Assembly (NCBI RefSeq): GCF_009184895.1 | Contig: NZ_WESE01000005.1 | Span: forward strand, 1-64,000 | Source of the DNA: Nostocoides sp. F2B08 | Lineage (GTDB): Bacteria > Actinomycetota > Actinomycetes > Actinomycetales > Dermatophilaceae | Length of the DNA: 64,000 nt | Reading direction: 5' to 3' | Shown here: piece after piece, positions 24,812 to 33,689 of the stretch | How positions within the stretch are numbered: position 1 is the stretch's first letter | Layout: each line of letters starts with the position of its first letter | The notes under the pieces: model-generated | Told to the model about the DNA's origin: nothing | What the model saw: the letters and a program-made list of their open reading frames with translations, nothing else | Databases searched by the model: none | Program-made: the position numbers and the translations under genes

Positions 24812-27394
24812 GTGACCCGTCGTCAGCAGGTTCGTCTCGCCCTGATCGCGGTCGCGATCGGTGTGGCGATCGCTCTCGTGGTGGGCGTGGCGCTGGCGAC
24901 CTCGAGCGTGCGTCGGCCGTATCCCACGACGGATGGCGAGCTCGCGATCTCGGGACTGTCCGGTCCGGTCGAGGTGCTCAGGGACGAGCGCGGGGTGCCG
25001 CACATCTTCGCGGACACCGCGGACGACCTGGCGATGGCGCAGGGTTTCGTCCACGCGCAGGACCGGTTCTTCGAGATGGACCTGCGCCGTCACATCACCT
25101 CCGGCCGCCTCGCGGAGCTCGTCGGCGAGGCGGGGCTGGAGAGCGACCGCGTCGTGCGCACCCTCGGCTGGCGCCGCGTCGCCGAGCAGGAGCTCCCACT
25201 CCTTGAGCCGCGCACCCGCAGGCTGCTGCAGGCCTACGCCGACGGGGTCAACGCCTATATCGCCCGCCACGCCAGCCCGAGCACGATGGCCTTCGAGTAC
25301 GTCGTCCTGGGTCAGCGGTTCGGCGGCTACACCGTCGACGACTGGACGGCGGTCGACTCGCTCGCCTGGCTCAAGGCCATGGCCTGGGACCTCAAGGGCA
25401 ACTACGAGGGTGAGCTGACCAGGGCCCGCCTCGCGGGACGGATGACGGTCGGCCAGATCCTCGAGCTGTACCCGCCCCTCGACGTCGAGTCCCGCCCCCC
25501 GATCCTCTCGGCGGAGGAGTGGGACCCCGCGTCGAACGGACCGGCGGACTCGCGGGTCGCGCTCGAGCGTCTCGGCGTCGACCTCGGGGACGTCCACCGA
25601 GTCGAGCAGGCGTATGCGCGGGTCGCGGGGGCCATGGAGGCCATGCCGGCCGCGGTGGGCCGGGGTGAGGCGGTCGGCTCCAACTCGTGGGTCGTCACGG
25701 GCTCGAGGTCCTCGACCGGCGCGCCGATCCTCGCCAACGACCCGCACCTGGCGGTGAGCATCCCGAGTTCGTTCTACCAGGTGGGCCTGCACTGTCGGGC
25801 GGTCACGAGCAGCTGCCCGTTCGACGTCAGCGGCTTCTCGTTCTCCGGGGTGCCCGGCGTGGTGATCGGGCACAACCAGCGGATCGCCTGGGGTTTGACC
25901 AACCTCAACGCCGACGTCACCGACTTCTACCTGCACCGGCTCCGCGACGACACCTACCTGCGCGACGGCGCCTACGAGCCGCTCGAGACCCGGACCGAGA
26001 CGATCCGTGTCGCGGGAGGCGAGGACGTGACGATCACGGTGCGCAGCGCGCCGCAGGGCCCCTTGCTCTCCGACGTCTCGCCCGCGGCCGGGGACGCGGG
26101 GGCGAATGCCCCGGTCGAGGGTCGAGAGATTCGGGAGCGCTACGCCGTCGCGCTGGCGTGGACCGGTCTCATCCCGGGCAACACCATGGACGCCATCATC
26201 GGTTTCAACGCGGCGACGAGCTTCGCCGAGTTCCGCGACGCCGCAGAGCTGCTGACGGCCCCGGCGCAGAACCTCGTCTACGCCGACGTCGACGGCAACG
26301 TCGGCTACCAGACGCCCGGATCGATCCCCATCCGCACCTCCGCGATCCAGGGGGCTCCGCCCGGCTTCTGGCCCGCTCCGGGATGGGACGCCGGATACGA
26401 CTGGCGCGGGTTCGTCCCCTTCGCGCAGTTGCCGTGGGCGTTCAACCCGGAGGACGAGATGATCGTCGCCGCCAACCAGCCGGTCACGGCAGGCTCTCGT
26501 CCGTTCCTGACCACCGAGTTCGACCCGGGGTTCCGTTCCACGCGGATCCTCGAGCTGCTCGAGGAGCGCGGCACCGTCAGCCCACAGGACGTCGCCGAGC
26601 TCCAGATGGACACCCGCAACTCCTTCGCGCCGATCCTCGTCTCGGCCCTGCTGCTCGTCGACACGAGCGATGACCCGTTCACGCGTGAGGCGCAGCGGCT
26701 CCTCGTCGACTGGGACTACACCACGCCGGCCGACGCCTCTCCGGAGGCGGCGGCAGCCGCCTTCTACAACGCGGTGTGGAGCAACCTGCTCACGCTGCTC
26801 TTCGACGACGAGCTCCCGCGGGACCTCTGGGTCGACGGCGGAGCGCGCAACCAGGCCAGTGTCGCCGAGCTGCTCAGGCGGCCAGACAGTCTGTGGTGGG
26901 ACAACAAGCAGACCGCGGGCATCACCGAGGAGCGCGACGAGATCCTGCGCCAGGCCCTCCAGGAGGCGCGTCTGGAGCTGACCCGCCAGCTCGGCAAGGA
27001 CCCGCAGAGCTGGGAGTGGGGCAAGCTCCACACAATCACCTTCGAGCACGCGATCCTCGGCGGCGAGGACGTGCCGGCGCCGATCCGCTGGCTCGCCAAC
27101 CGAGGGCCCTACGCCCTGCCCGGTGGCCCGGCGATCATCAACGCCAACAGCTGGAGCGCCAACGAGGGCTATGAGGTCGACCGAGGGCCCGCGATGCGGA
27201 TGGTCGTCGACCTCGCCGATCTCGACGCGTCGACCTGGGTGAACCAGACCGGCCAGAGCGGTCACGTCTACAACGACCGCTACGGCGACCAGATCGACGC
27301 CTGGGTCTCGGGTGAGCAGTTCCCCTGGCCGCATAGCCAGGAGGCGGTGCGTGAGTCTGCGGCCGCGACCCTCACGCTGGTCCCGCGCTCCTGA
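24812..27394 (+). CDS. Penicillin acylase family protein (Ntn hydrolase)
   Basis: An 860-residue secreted or membrane-tethered Ntn hydrolase. An N-terminal helix (about 8-28) precedes the alpha chain (VEVLRDERGVPHIFADTADD, GFVHAQDRFFEMDLRRH). The autocatalytic site is in VGSNSWVVTGSRSSTGAPIL: the Ser before Asn-Ser-Trp becomes the beta-chain N-terminal nucleophile. LANDPHLAVSIPSSFYQVGL and the late GGPAIINANSWSANEGY fit. Substrates in this family include beta-lactams, acyl-homoserine lactones and other amides; which applies is unknown. TAGTCT lies 6 nt before GTG 24812. Confidence 0.9.
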   Translation: MTRRQQVRLALIAVAIGVAIALVVGVALATSSVRRPYPTTDGELAISGLSGPVEVLRDERGVPHIFADTADDLAMAQGFVHAQDRFFEMDLRRHITSGRLAELVGEAGLESDRVVRTLGWRRVAEQELPLLEPRTRRLLQAYADGVNAYIARHASPSTMAFEYVVLGQRFGGYTVDDWTAVDSLAWLKAMAWDLKGNYEGELTRARLAGRMTVGQILELYPPLDVESRPPILSAEEWDPASNGPADSRVALERLGVDLGDVHRVEQAYARVAGAMEAMPAAVGRGEAVGSNSWVVTGSRSSTGAPILANDPHLAVSIPSSFYQVGLHCRAVTSSCPFDVSGFSFSGVPGVVIGHNQRIAWGLTNLNADVTDFYLHRLRDDTYLRDGAYEPLETRTETIRVAGGEDVTITVRSAPQGPLLSDVSPAAGDAGANAPVEGREIRERYAVALAWTGLIPGNTMDAIIGFNAATSFAEFRDAAELLTAPAQNLVYADVDGNVGYQTPGSIPIRTSAIQGAPPGFWPAPGWDAGYDWRGFVPFAQLPWAFNPEDEMIVAANQPVTAGSRPFLTTEFDPGFRSTRILELLEERGTVSPQDVAELQMDTRNSFAPILVSALLLVDTSDDPFTREAQRLLVDWDYTTPADASPEAAAAAFYNAVWSNLLTLLFDDELPRDLWVDGGARNQASVAELLRRPDSLWWDNKQTAGITEERDEILRQALQEARLELTRQLGKDPQSWEWGKLHTITFEHAILGGEDVPAPIRWLANRGPYALPGGPAIINANSWSANEGYEVDRGPAMRMVVDLADLDASTWVNQTGQSGHVYNDRYGDQIDAWVSGEQFPWPHSQEAVRESAAATLTLVPRS

Positions 27395-27449
27395 GCACTC
27401 CATCGACTTCGGTGCCGTTCCACGACCTCAGGCGCCGAACCGTGGTCCT

Positions 27450-27507
27450 GCACCCGAACTGCGACCTGACCCCTGCAACTGCACGGGTCAGGTCGCAGTT
27501 CGGGTGC
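27450..27507. terminator. 23-bp perfect palindrome between convergent genes
   Basis: A perfect 23-bp inverted repeat (27,450-27,472 with 27,485-27,507) around a 12-nt loop lies between the acylase gene (+) and the cycloligase gene (-). It is likely a bidirectional terminator, though no T-tract follows. The arms are longer than terminators usually need. Confidence 0.7.
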
Positions 27508-27536
27508 GCGGGGCGGAAAGGTCGGGGGCCGGCTGC

Positions 27537-28160
27537 TCACCTGTCCAACGAAGGTCGGTGGGGGATGCTCCGGATCCCGTCGGCCGTCAGGACCGCGTCG
27601 ACGACGACGTCGTGCACCTCCCGCGGCAGAGCCGGCTCGGTCAGGTCCTCCTCCGGGTGGAGCACGCAGATCACCGGGGCTCCGGAGCGGACCCGCGGCA
27701 GCGCCTTGTCATAGCACCCGCCCCCCTGTCCGAGTCGGGTCCCGGAGGCGTCGACGGCCAGCCCCGGCACGAACGCCACCGAGACCTCGGCGACCGCGTC
27801 CTTGCCGAGCGGTGCGCCGGAACCCGACGGGCTCCACTCCCGCCAGTCCAGGTCGAGATCGGTGAGGGTCAGCGGGACCAGCACGCGCATACCCCTGTCG
27901 TATGCGGCGCGCAGCAGCGCGCTCATGTCCGGTTCCACGGGAAGCGGCTCATAGGCCGTGATCGTCACCCGACTGCCTGCAGCAGGGGCAGCGACCAGCC
28001 GACGCTCCACCTCGCCCAGCGCGTACTCGGCGATCCGGACGCCGTCGGCGGCCAGGTCGCGCCGGGCGGCCAGCTCACGACGCCGGGCGCGCAGCTCGGT
28101 ACGGCGGCGGCGCTTGTCCTGCGTCCGGTCGTCACGGGCGCGATCCTCGGTCGACGGCAC
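27537..28160 (-). CDS. 5-formyltetrahydrofolate cyclo-ligase
   Basis: A 207-residue enzyme that converts 5-formyl-THF plus ATP to 5,10-methenyl-THF, recycling folate. The basic N terminus (DKRRRRTELRARRREL) is the ATP-binding arm, and the signature GTRLGQGGGCYDKAL binds ATP/Mg. The substrate region is AFVPGLAVDASGTRLG. GTG 28160 has TAGCAT 6 nt upstream on its strand (leaderless). Divergent from the UGPase gene, only 38 bp away. Confidence 0.9.
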   Translation of the reverse strand: MPSTEDRARDDRTQDKRRRRTELRARRRELAARRDLAADGVRIAEYALGEVERRLVAAPAAGSRVTITAYEPLPVEPDMSALLRAAYDRGMRVLVPLTLTDLDLDWREWSPSGSGAPLGKDAVAEVSVAFVPGLAVDASGTRLGQGGGCYDKALPRVRSGAPVICVLHPEEDLTEPALPREVHDVVVDAVLTADGIRSIPHRPSLDR

Positions 28161-28198
28161 CCGCCCATGCTAGGAGCAGCCGACTACGCTTGAGCCCC

Positions 28199-29605
28199 AT
28201 GAGCCACCCCGGACTGCACGCGGCCCTCGACCTGATGCGCGCGGCCGGCGAGAGCGACCAGGCGATGGCGGTGTTCGCGACCTACCATGCCCAGCTCCAG
28301 GCGGGTCACACCGGCACCATCCCCGAGGACTCCATCAGACCTCTCACCGACGTGCCCGAGCTCGGCGACGTCGCGGTGAGCGAGGAGGAACGGCGCGATG
28401 CGCTCGCGCGCACGGTCGTCCTCAAGCTCAACGGCGGACTGGGCACCTCGATGGGCATGAAGGGCCCCAAGTCCCTCGTGCCGGTCCGCGACGGCCTGAC
28501 CTTCCTCGACATCGTGGCGCGCCAGGTGCTCGCGCTGCGGCGACGCTACGACGTCGATCTGCCGCTGCTGCTCATGCACTCGTTCTCGACCCGGGAGCCG
28601 TCGCTCGAGGCGCTCAGCGCATACCCCGACCTCCAGGTGGGCGACCTGCCGCTGGACATCCTGCAGAACCGGGAGCCCAAGCTCACGGTCGACGACCTTG
28701 CGCCCGTGAGCTGGCCGGCCAACCCCGACCTCGAGTGGTGCCCGCCCGGCCACGGTGACGTCTACGTCTCACTCCTCACCTCCGGAGTGCTCGAGCGGCT
28801 GCGCGAGCAGGGGTACGAGACCCTGTTCCTGTCGAACATCGACAACCTCGGGGCGACCTGCGACCCCGATATCGCGGCGTGGATGCGGGCCGAGGGTGCT
28901 CCCTACGTCGCGGAAGTCTGCGAGCGGACGCACAACGACCGCAAGGGCGGTCACCTCGCCGTCCGCCGGAGCGATGGGCGCCTCGTCCTGCGCGACAACG
29001 GAGCGGTCGCGCCCGGCGAGATGGAGTTCTTCCAGGACACCGAGCTGCACAGCACGTTCCACACCAACAACCTCTGGGTGAGCATCGAGCGGCTGCACGA
29101 CCAGCTGACGGCGACCGGCGGGGTCCTCGGACTTCCGATGATCGCCAACCACAAGACCGTCGACCCCACGGACCGACTCTCGACCCCGGTCGTCCAGATC
29201 GAGTCCGCCATGGGCTCGGCGATCGAGATCTTCGAAGGCTCGCGCGCGATCGGCATCCCACGCACCCGGTTCCGGCCGGTCAAGACGACGAACGAGCTGC
29301 TGCTCATGCAGTCCGACATCTACGACCTCACCGACGGCTACGAGCTCGTCTCGACGATCGACCATCCCGAGCCCTACATCGACCTCGGCCCCACCTACGC
29401 GCTCATCGACGACTTCAGCCGCCACTTCCCCCACGGCGCCCCGTCGTTGCGTGACTGCGAGACGTTGCGGATCCGCGGCGACCTCACCTTCGGCGCCGGC
29501 GTGCGGTGCGTCAGCGACGTCGACGTCGTCGTCGAGCACCCGGCCGTCGTGCCAGACGGTGCCGTTCTGACCCGATCCGGGGCCGAGGTCATCGAGCCCC
29601 GATGA
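28199..29605 (+). CDS. UTP-glucose-1-phosphate uridylyltransferase (eukaryote-like UDPGP family)
   Basis: A 468-residue enzyme making UDP-glucose. The nucleotide motif VVLKLNGGLGTSMGMKGPKS, the uridine site LFLSNIDNLGATCDPDIAAW and the lysine region RFRPVKTTNELLLMQSD mark the UDPGP (UGP2-like) family rather than the short GalU type. ATG 28199 has TACGCT 8 nt upstream; TTG 28190 overlaps that box and is rejected. It heads a cluster with moeA/glp, overlapping it by 4 nt. Confidence 0.9.
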   Translation: MSHPGLHAALDLMRAAGESDQAMAVFATYHAQLQAGHTGTIPEDSIRPLTDVPELGDVAVSEEERRDALARTVVLKLNGGLGTSMGMKGPKSLVPVRDGLTFLDIVARQVLALRRRYDVDLPLLLMHSFSTREPSLEALSAYPDLQVGDLPLDILQNREPKLTVDDLAPVSWPANPDLEWCPPGHGDVYVSLLTSGVLERLREQGYETLFLSNIDNLGATCDPDIAAWMRAEGAPYVAEVCERTHNDRKGGHLAVRRSDGRLVLRDNGAVAPGEMEFFQDTELHSTFHTNNLWVSIERLHDQLTATGGVLGLPMIANHKTVDPTDRLSTPVVQIESAMGSAIEIFEGSRAIGIPRTRFRPVKTTNELLLMQSDIYDLTDGYELVSTIDHPEPYIDLGPTYALIDDFSRHFPHGAPSLRDCETLRIRGDLTFGAGVRCVSDVDVVVEHPAVVPDGAVLTRSGAEVIEPR

Positions 29606-30855
29606 GCCTGCGGAGCATCGAGGAGCATCTCGCCGCCGTCCTCGCGACCGTGCATCCGACTCCGGTCGTCGAGCTTCCGCTGGTGGATGCGCTGGGGTGC
29701 ACGCTCGCCGAGCCGGTGCGCTCCCGCGTCGACCTGCCCGGGTTCACGAACAGCGCCATGGACGGGTATGCGGTGCGCGCCTCGGACTGTGCCGGTGCCT
29801 CCGAGGAGACACCGGTCGAGCTGCCGGTGGAGGGGGACATCGCCGCGGGTGACACGCGAGACCTGGAGCTCACCCCCGGCCGTTGCTGGCGGATCATGAC
29901 CGGTGCGCCGATGCCCGCCGGGGCGGATGCCATCGTGCCGGTCGAGCTGAGCGACGGCGGCACCGATCGGGTGCGGCTGCGGCTCGCGCCCGAGGTCGGC
30001 CGGCATGTTCGGGCGCGGGGTGAGGATGTCCGCGCCGGGGATGAGCTCCTGGCCGCCGGCGCGGTGGTGACACCGGGGAGGCTCGCCCTGCTCGCCGCAG
30101 CGAACGTGGCCACCGTGCCCGCGCATACCCGGCCGCGGGTGGCGGTCATCTCCACCGGTGACGAGCTGCGCGACCCGGGAACCGAGCTCGGCCACGGCGA
30201 GATCGTCGACAGCAACTCGCTCATGCTCGTCGCCCTCGTGCGCGCGGTGGGCGCCGAGCCGGTCCTGCGTGCGCGGTCCCGCGACGACGCGGGCTCCTTG
30301 CGGGCGGTGCTGGACGAAGCCGCCGATGCGGCCGACCTCGTCCTCACGACCGGCGGTGTCTCGATGGGGGCGTACGACACGGTCAAGGAGGTGCTGGCGG
30401 ACAGCGGCTCGGTCGACTTCGCCAAGGTCGCGATGCGCCCCGGGATGCCGCAGGGCCACGGCGTCATCGGAGAGGGCAGGACTCCTCTCGTGACGCTGCC
30501 CGGCAACCCGCTCAGCGCGATGGTGTCGTTCCATGTGTTCGTGCTGCCGGCGATCGCGGCTCTCCAGGGACGCGACGGCGACGTCGACTCGTGGCGCTCG
30601 GGAGCCGTGCCCGCCCGCGCCGGTGCCGGGTGGGCCTCGGTCCGGGGCAAGACCGAGCTGACCCGGGTGACGCTGCGCCACGGACTCGCCTGGCCCGCGT
30701 CGGGCCAGGGCTCGCACATGGTCGGAGCCCTCGCCGACTCGAACGCGCTCGCGATCGTGCCCCCCGAGGTGACGGCCGTGGTCGAGGGGGACGAGGTGGC
30801 GTGCATCCCGCTCGTCGGTGCCGGGTCCTGGAGTGGGGCGGGGGTCCCGTCATGA
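29602..30855 (+). CDS. moeA: Molybdopterin molybdotransferase MoeA / gephyrin-like Glp
   Basis: A 417-residue MoeA-family protein that inserts molybdate into adenylated molybdopterin. Domains in order: MoeA-N (GFTNSAMDGYAVRASD, MTGAPMPAGADAIVPVE), the MogA-like domain (RVAVISTGDELRDPG, DLVLTTGGVSMGAYDTVKEV, VTLPGNPLSAMVSFHVFVLP) and a C-terminal beta domain. In other actinobacteria the homologue between galU and rimJ-glpR is Glp, which binds FtsZ and the receptor GlpR. The same neighbours here suggest a Glp role, with or without enzyme activity. Its ATG overlaps the UGPase stop (ATGA). Confidence 0.88.
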   Translation: MSLRSIEEHLAAVLATVHPTPVVELPLVDALGCTLAEPVRSRVDLPGFTNSAMDGYAVRASDCAGASEETPVELPVEGDIAAGDTRDLELTPGRCWRIMTGAPMPAGADAIVPVELSDGGTDRVRLRLAPEVGRHVRARGEDVRAGDELLAAGAVVTPGRLALLAAANVATVPAHTRPRVAVISTGDELRDPGTELGHGEIVDSNSLMLVALVRAVGAEPVLRARSRDDAGSLRAVLDEAADAADLVLTTGGVSMGAYDTVKEVLADSGSVDFAKVAMRPGMPQGHGVIGEGRTPLVTLPGNPLSAMVSFHVFVLPAIAALQGRDGDVDSWRSGAVPARAGAGWASVRGKTELTRVTLRHGLAWPASGQGSHMVGALADSNALAIVPPEVTAVVEGDEVACIPLVGAGSWSGAGVPS

Positions 30856-31349
30856 CCGACCCGGACGAGGTGGGCGGCCTGACGCATGTGCGCGCGGACG
30901 GGTCGGCGCACATGGTCGACGTCTCGGCCAAGGCGGTCACGGCGCGGGAGGCCTCGGCGGCCGGGCGGGTGCTGCTCAACGCTGCAACGGTCTCGGCGCT
31001 GCGCTCGGGAGAGGTTCCGAAGGGCGACGCCCTCTCGGTCGCCCGGATCGCGGGGATCCAGGCGGTCAAGCGGACCCCCGAGCTCATCCCGCTCGCCCAT
31101 CCGATCGCCGTGCACGGCGTCGAGGTCGACCTCACCGTCGTCGACGCGGGTGTCGAGATCGTCGCGGTGGTCCGCACCGCTGACCGGACCGGGATCGAGA
31201 TGGAGGCGCTCACCGCGGTCAGCGTCGCCGCTCTCACCGTCATCGACATGGTCAAGGCCGTCGACAAGCACGCCCGCATCACCGACGTGCGGGTGACCGC
31301 GAAGTCCGGGGGACGATCGGGGGACTGGCGCGAGGAGGCCTCACCGTGA
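30852..31349 (+). CDS. moaC: Cyclic pyranopterin monophosphate synthase MoaC
   Basis: A 165-residue enzyme of molybdenum-cofactor synthesis, acting with MoaA to turn GTP into cyclic pyranopterin monophosphate. It has MVDVSAKAVTAREASAAGRV, the active-site segment KRTPELIPLAHPIAVHGVEV and EMEALTAVSVAALTVIDMVKA then KHARITDVRVTAKSGG. Length is usual. Both ends overlap neighbours by 4 nt (ATGA and GTGA), so the operon is tightly coupled. MoaA is not in the window. Confidence 0.95.
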   Translation: MTDPDEVGGLTHVRADGSAHMVDVSAKAVTAREASAAGRVLLNAATVSALRSGEVPKGDALSVARIAGIQAVKRTPELIPLAHPIAVHGVEVDLTVVDAGVEIVAVVRTADRTGIEMEALTAVSVAALTVIDMVKAVDKHARITDVRVTAKSGGRSGDWREEASP

Positions 31350-31840
31350 GTGCCGACGAGACCCCACCCCCGCACGCGGTCGTCGTGACCTGCTCGACCC
31401 GAGCTGCGGGAGGCGTCTATCCCGACCGGGGTGGGCCCCTGCTCGTCGAGGCCTTGCGCTCGTGGGGCTTCTCGTGCGGGGACCCCGTCGTCGTTCCCGA
31501 CGGCCCGCTCGTCGAGGCGGCGCTGCGCGAGGCCGTCGCGACGGGCGCGTCGGTCGTCCTCACGACCGGCGGAACGGGGCTGTCCCCGACCGACGGCACC
31601 CCCGAAGCCACCCGTGCGGTCATCGACCGTGAGGTCCCCGGGATCGCCGAGGCGATCCGGTCCGCCGGCGTGACCGCCGGCGTACCGACCGCCATGCTCT
31701 CCCGCGGTGTCGCAGGTCTGTCCGGTCGCACCCTGATCGTCAACGTCCCCGGGTCCACAGGCGGCGTCCGCGATGCGCTCGACGTGATCGCACCCGTCCT
31801 CACGCACGCGGTCAGCCAGATCGCCGGTGGCGACCACTGA
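31346..31840 (+). CDS. MogA/MoaB-type molybdopterin adenylyltransferase
   Basis: A 164-residue MoCF-fold protein that adenylates molybdopterin before metal insertion. It has VVVTCSTRAAGGVYPDRGGP, then VVLTTGGTGLSPTDGTPEAT (GGTG nucleotide loop) and TLIVNVPGSTGGVRDALDVI (NxPGS motif). Starts at GTG 31346 overlapping moaC. Whether it is MogA or MoaB cannot be decided from the sequence alone. Confidence 0.9.
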   Translation: MSADETPPPHAVVVTCSTRAAGGVYPDRGGPLLVEALRSWGFSCGDPVVVPDGPLVEAALREAVATGASVVLTTGGTGLSPTDGTPEATRAVIDREVPGIAEAIRSAGVTAGVPTAMLSRGVAGLSGRTLIVNVPGSTGGVRDALDVIAPVLTHAVSQIAGGDH

Positions 31841-31916
31841 TGGGGTCGAGGCGTCGCGCCTCCGCGGACACCGAGGCCGCGTTGCCGGGTCGAAGGCAGG
31901 CACTCGGGCGGCTCCG

Positions 31917-32552
31917 GTGAGCCGGCACGAGCTCGTGCTCGCGGGCCGCACGCCGGCGGGTGAGCCGATCACGCTGCGCCCCTTCCGGATGCGTGACCAG
32001 GAGGCGTATGCGGAGGCCCGGCGCCGCGACGCAGGCTGGCTCACGCCATGGGACCCGACGAGCCCCGACGGGGATCGACCGACGCTGACCTTCCGGGAGA
32101 TGGTGCGTCGGCAACGGCGCCGCGCCCGCGCCAAGGAGTCGCTCGCCTTCGTGATCGAGAGTCGCGGCCAGATCGTCGGGCAGATCAACGGCAACTCGAT
32201 CGTGTGGGGCGCCGCCCGGTCGTTCAGTGCCGGCTACTGGGTGTCCTCACGGATGGCGGGACGCTGGATCGCACCGACAGCGGTGGCGCTGCTCGGTGAC
32301 TACGGCTTCGGCGGGCTCGGCCTGCACCGACTCGAGCTCGGGATCCGCCCCGAGAACACGGCGTCCCTCGCTGTCGCACACAAGCTCCGGATGCGCGACG
32401 AGGGGGTGCGGCCGAACTTCCTGCATATCGACGGTGCCTGGCGGGACCACCGCATCTTCGCGCTCACGGCCGAGGACCTCGCCGAGGACGGCTGGGGACG
32501 GACCTTCGCGGAGCGGCTGACACGGTCGTGGGCGGAGCGCAGCGAGGTCTGA
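31917..32552 (+). CDS. GNAT N-acetyltransferase (RimJ-like)
   Basis: A 211-residue acetyltransferase: ITLRPFRMRDQEAYAEARRR at the N terminus, VIESRGQIVGQINGNSIVW as central strands, HRLELGIRPENTASLAVAHK as the acetyl-CoA loop and helix, ending near RDHRIFALTAEDL. RimJ acetylates ribosomal protein S5; the target here is unproven. GTG 31917 matches the domain start. GTG 31827 would overlap mog, but the added codons have an untypically low GC3. It occupies the rimJ position seen in the galU-glp-rimJ-glpR order. Confidence 0.83.
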   Translation: MSRHELVLAGRTPAGEPITLRPFRMRDQEAYAEARRRDAGWLTPWDPTSPDGDRPTLTFREMVRRQRRRARAKESLAFVIESRGQIVGQINGNSIVWGAARSFSAGYWVSSRMAGRWIAPTAVALLGDYGFGGLGLHRLELGIRPENTASLAVAHKLRMRDEGVRPNFLHIDGAWRDHRIFALTAEDLAEDGWGRTFAERLTRSWAERSEV

Positions 32553-32644
32553 TCCCGCCCGTCACATCCGTTTCACACGTCACTTGTGCGACACACCGCG
32601 TCGGTTGACCGGCGGTGCCGTGACGCGGTCCTACGGTGGGACCC

Positions 32645-33658
32645 GTGGGTACCGGGATCGTCTTCGTCGTGCTGGTCGCGATCTGGGTTGCCTACTTCGT
32701 CCAGTACTGGTCGCGCCGCCGCGAACACCTCGCGACCGCCCGTTCGGTCGAGGCCTTCAGCGAGGCAATGCGCGTCCTCGAGCGCCGACCCGTCCTACGC
32801 GCCCCCTCCGGCGACCGGATCTCGACCGCGTATGCGGTGTCTCCGGCCCGGGTCGTCGGCGCCCGTCCCGCTCCGCGGCCCCAGGTCGTCGCCAAGCCGC
32901 TTGCACCGACGCAGCCGTTCCCCTCGCGTGGAGGAGTACCCCGCATGTCGAGCCCGCAGCCTTCTCATCCCCAACGCCGGCCCAGCCGACCGAATCCGAC
33001 CGGGGCCGATCGCCCACCGCAGTCCCGCCCGATGTCGGTCTCGCCGAGTCGCCGGGTGCGCGGCCTCATCCTGCTCGGTTCGGTCGTCGCGACCATCGTC
33101 CTCGTCGGTCTGGCGGCGTTCTCGATCCTGCTGCCGTGGGTGCCGATCGTCGGTGCCGCCGCGGTCGTGGGCTCCTTCCTGTTCGTGCGCGCGGGGGTGC
33201 GAGCCGAGCAGGCGGCCCGGCGCGCTCGCCGGGCACGCGCCCGGCAGAGGCAGACCGTGCGGCGCTCACCTGCGTCGCACCGGGCCACCGAGCCGGTCGG
33301 TGCCCGTGGCTCCGATCGGTCAGTGCACGGAGGACCGGCGGCCGACTCGGGTGAGGTCGGCGACCTCGCAGATGCGGAGCTGCTCGAGCGAACGGAGGTC
33401 ACCGCCGAGGCGGAGGGTCGACCGGACGGATGGCAGCCGGTCCCCGTTCCCCCGCCGACGTACACGCTCAAGGCCAAGGCCGAGCGTCCTTCCGCTGCGG
33501 TGACCGTCGACCCGGTCAAGGCCGATGCACCGGTGTCCGCCGCAGAAGGGCAGAGCACCCGGGCGGACGACGCGGTCGACGCGCCGACAGGTCCCGCAGC
33601 CGTCGTCCCCGCCGACGGTGAGCAGCCGGAGCCCCGGACCGCCGCATACGGCACCTGA
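32645..33658 (+). CDS. glpR: GlpR/SepX-like membrane protein of the divisome
   Basis: A 337-residue protein. TM1 (about 3-22, TGIVFVVLVAIWVAYFVQYW) starts the protein, and a linker with EAMRVLERR and Pro-rich stretches follows. Two further hydrophobic segments at about 138-183 (LILLGSVVATIVLVGLAAF, LPWVPIVGAAAVVGSFLF) precede a long acidic tail. This topology and the position behind moeA/glp and rimJ match GlpR of corynebacteria and SepX of streptomycetes, which tether Glp and the Z-ring to the membrane. TACGGT lies 7 nt before GTG 32645; GTG 32636 is less likely. Confidence 0.72.
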   Translation: MGTGIVFVVLVAIWVAYFVQYWSRRREHLATARSVEAFSEAMRVLERRPVLRAPSGDRISTAYAVSPARVVGARPAPRPQVVAKPLAPTQPFPSRGGVPRMSSPQPSHPQRRPSRPNPTGADRPPQSRPMSVSPSRRVRGLILLGSVVATIVLVGLAAFSILLPWVPIVGAAAVVGSFLFVRAGVRAEQAARRARRARARQRQTVRRSPASHRATEPVGARGSDRSVHGGPAADSGEVGDLADAELLERTEVTAEAEGRPDGWQPVPVPPPTYTLKAKAERPSAAVTVDPVKADAPVSAAEGQSTRADDAVDAPTGPAAVVPADGEQPEPRTAAYGT

Positions 33659-33689
33659 GCGGACCCCTGTCCCTCGGGCGGCCTGCGGC

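Noticed and set aside
24692-27403. A 903-residue open frame on the minus strand
   Set aside because: It is antisense to the penicillin-acylase gene, has no domain signature, and is the expected open antisense frame in very high-GC DNA.
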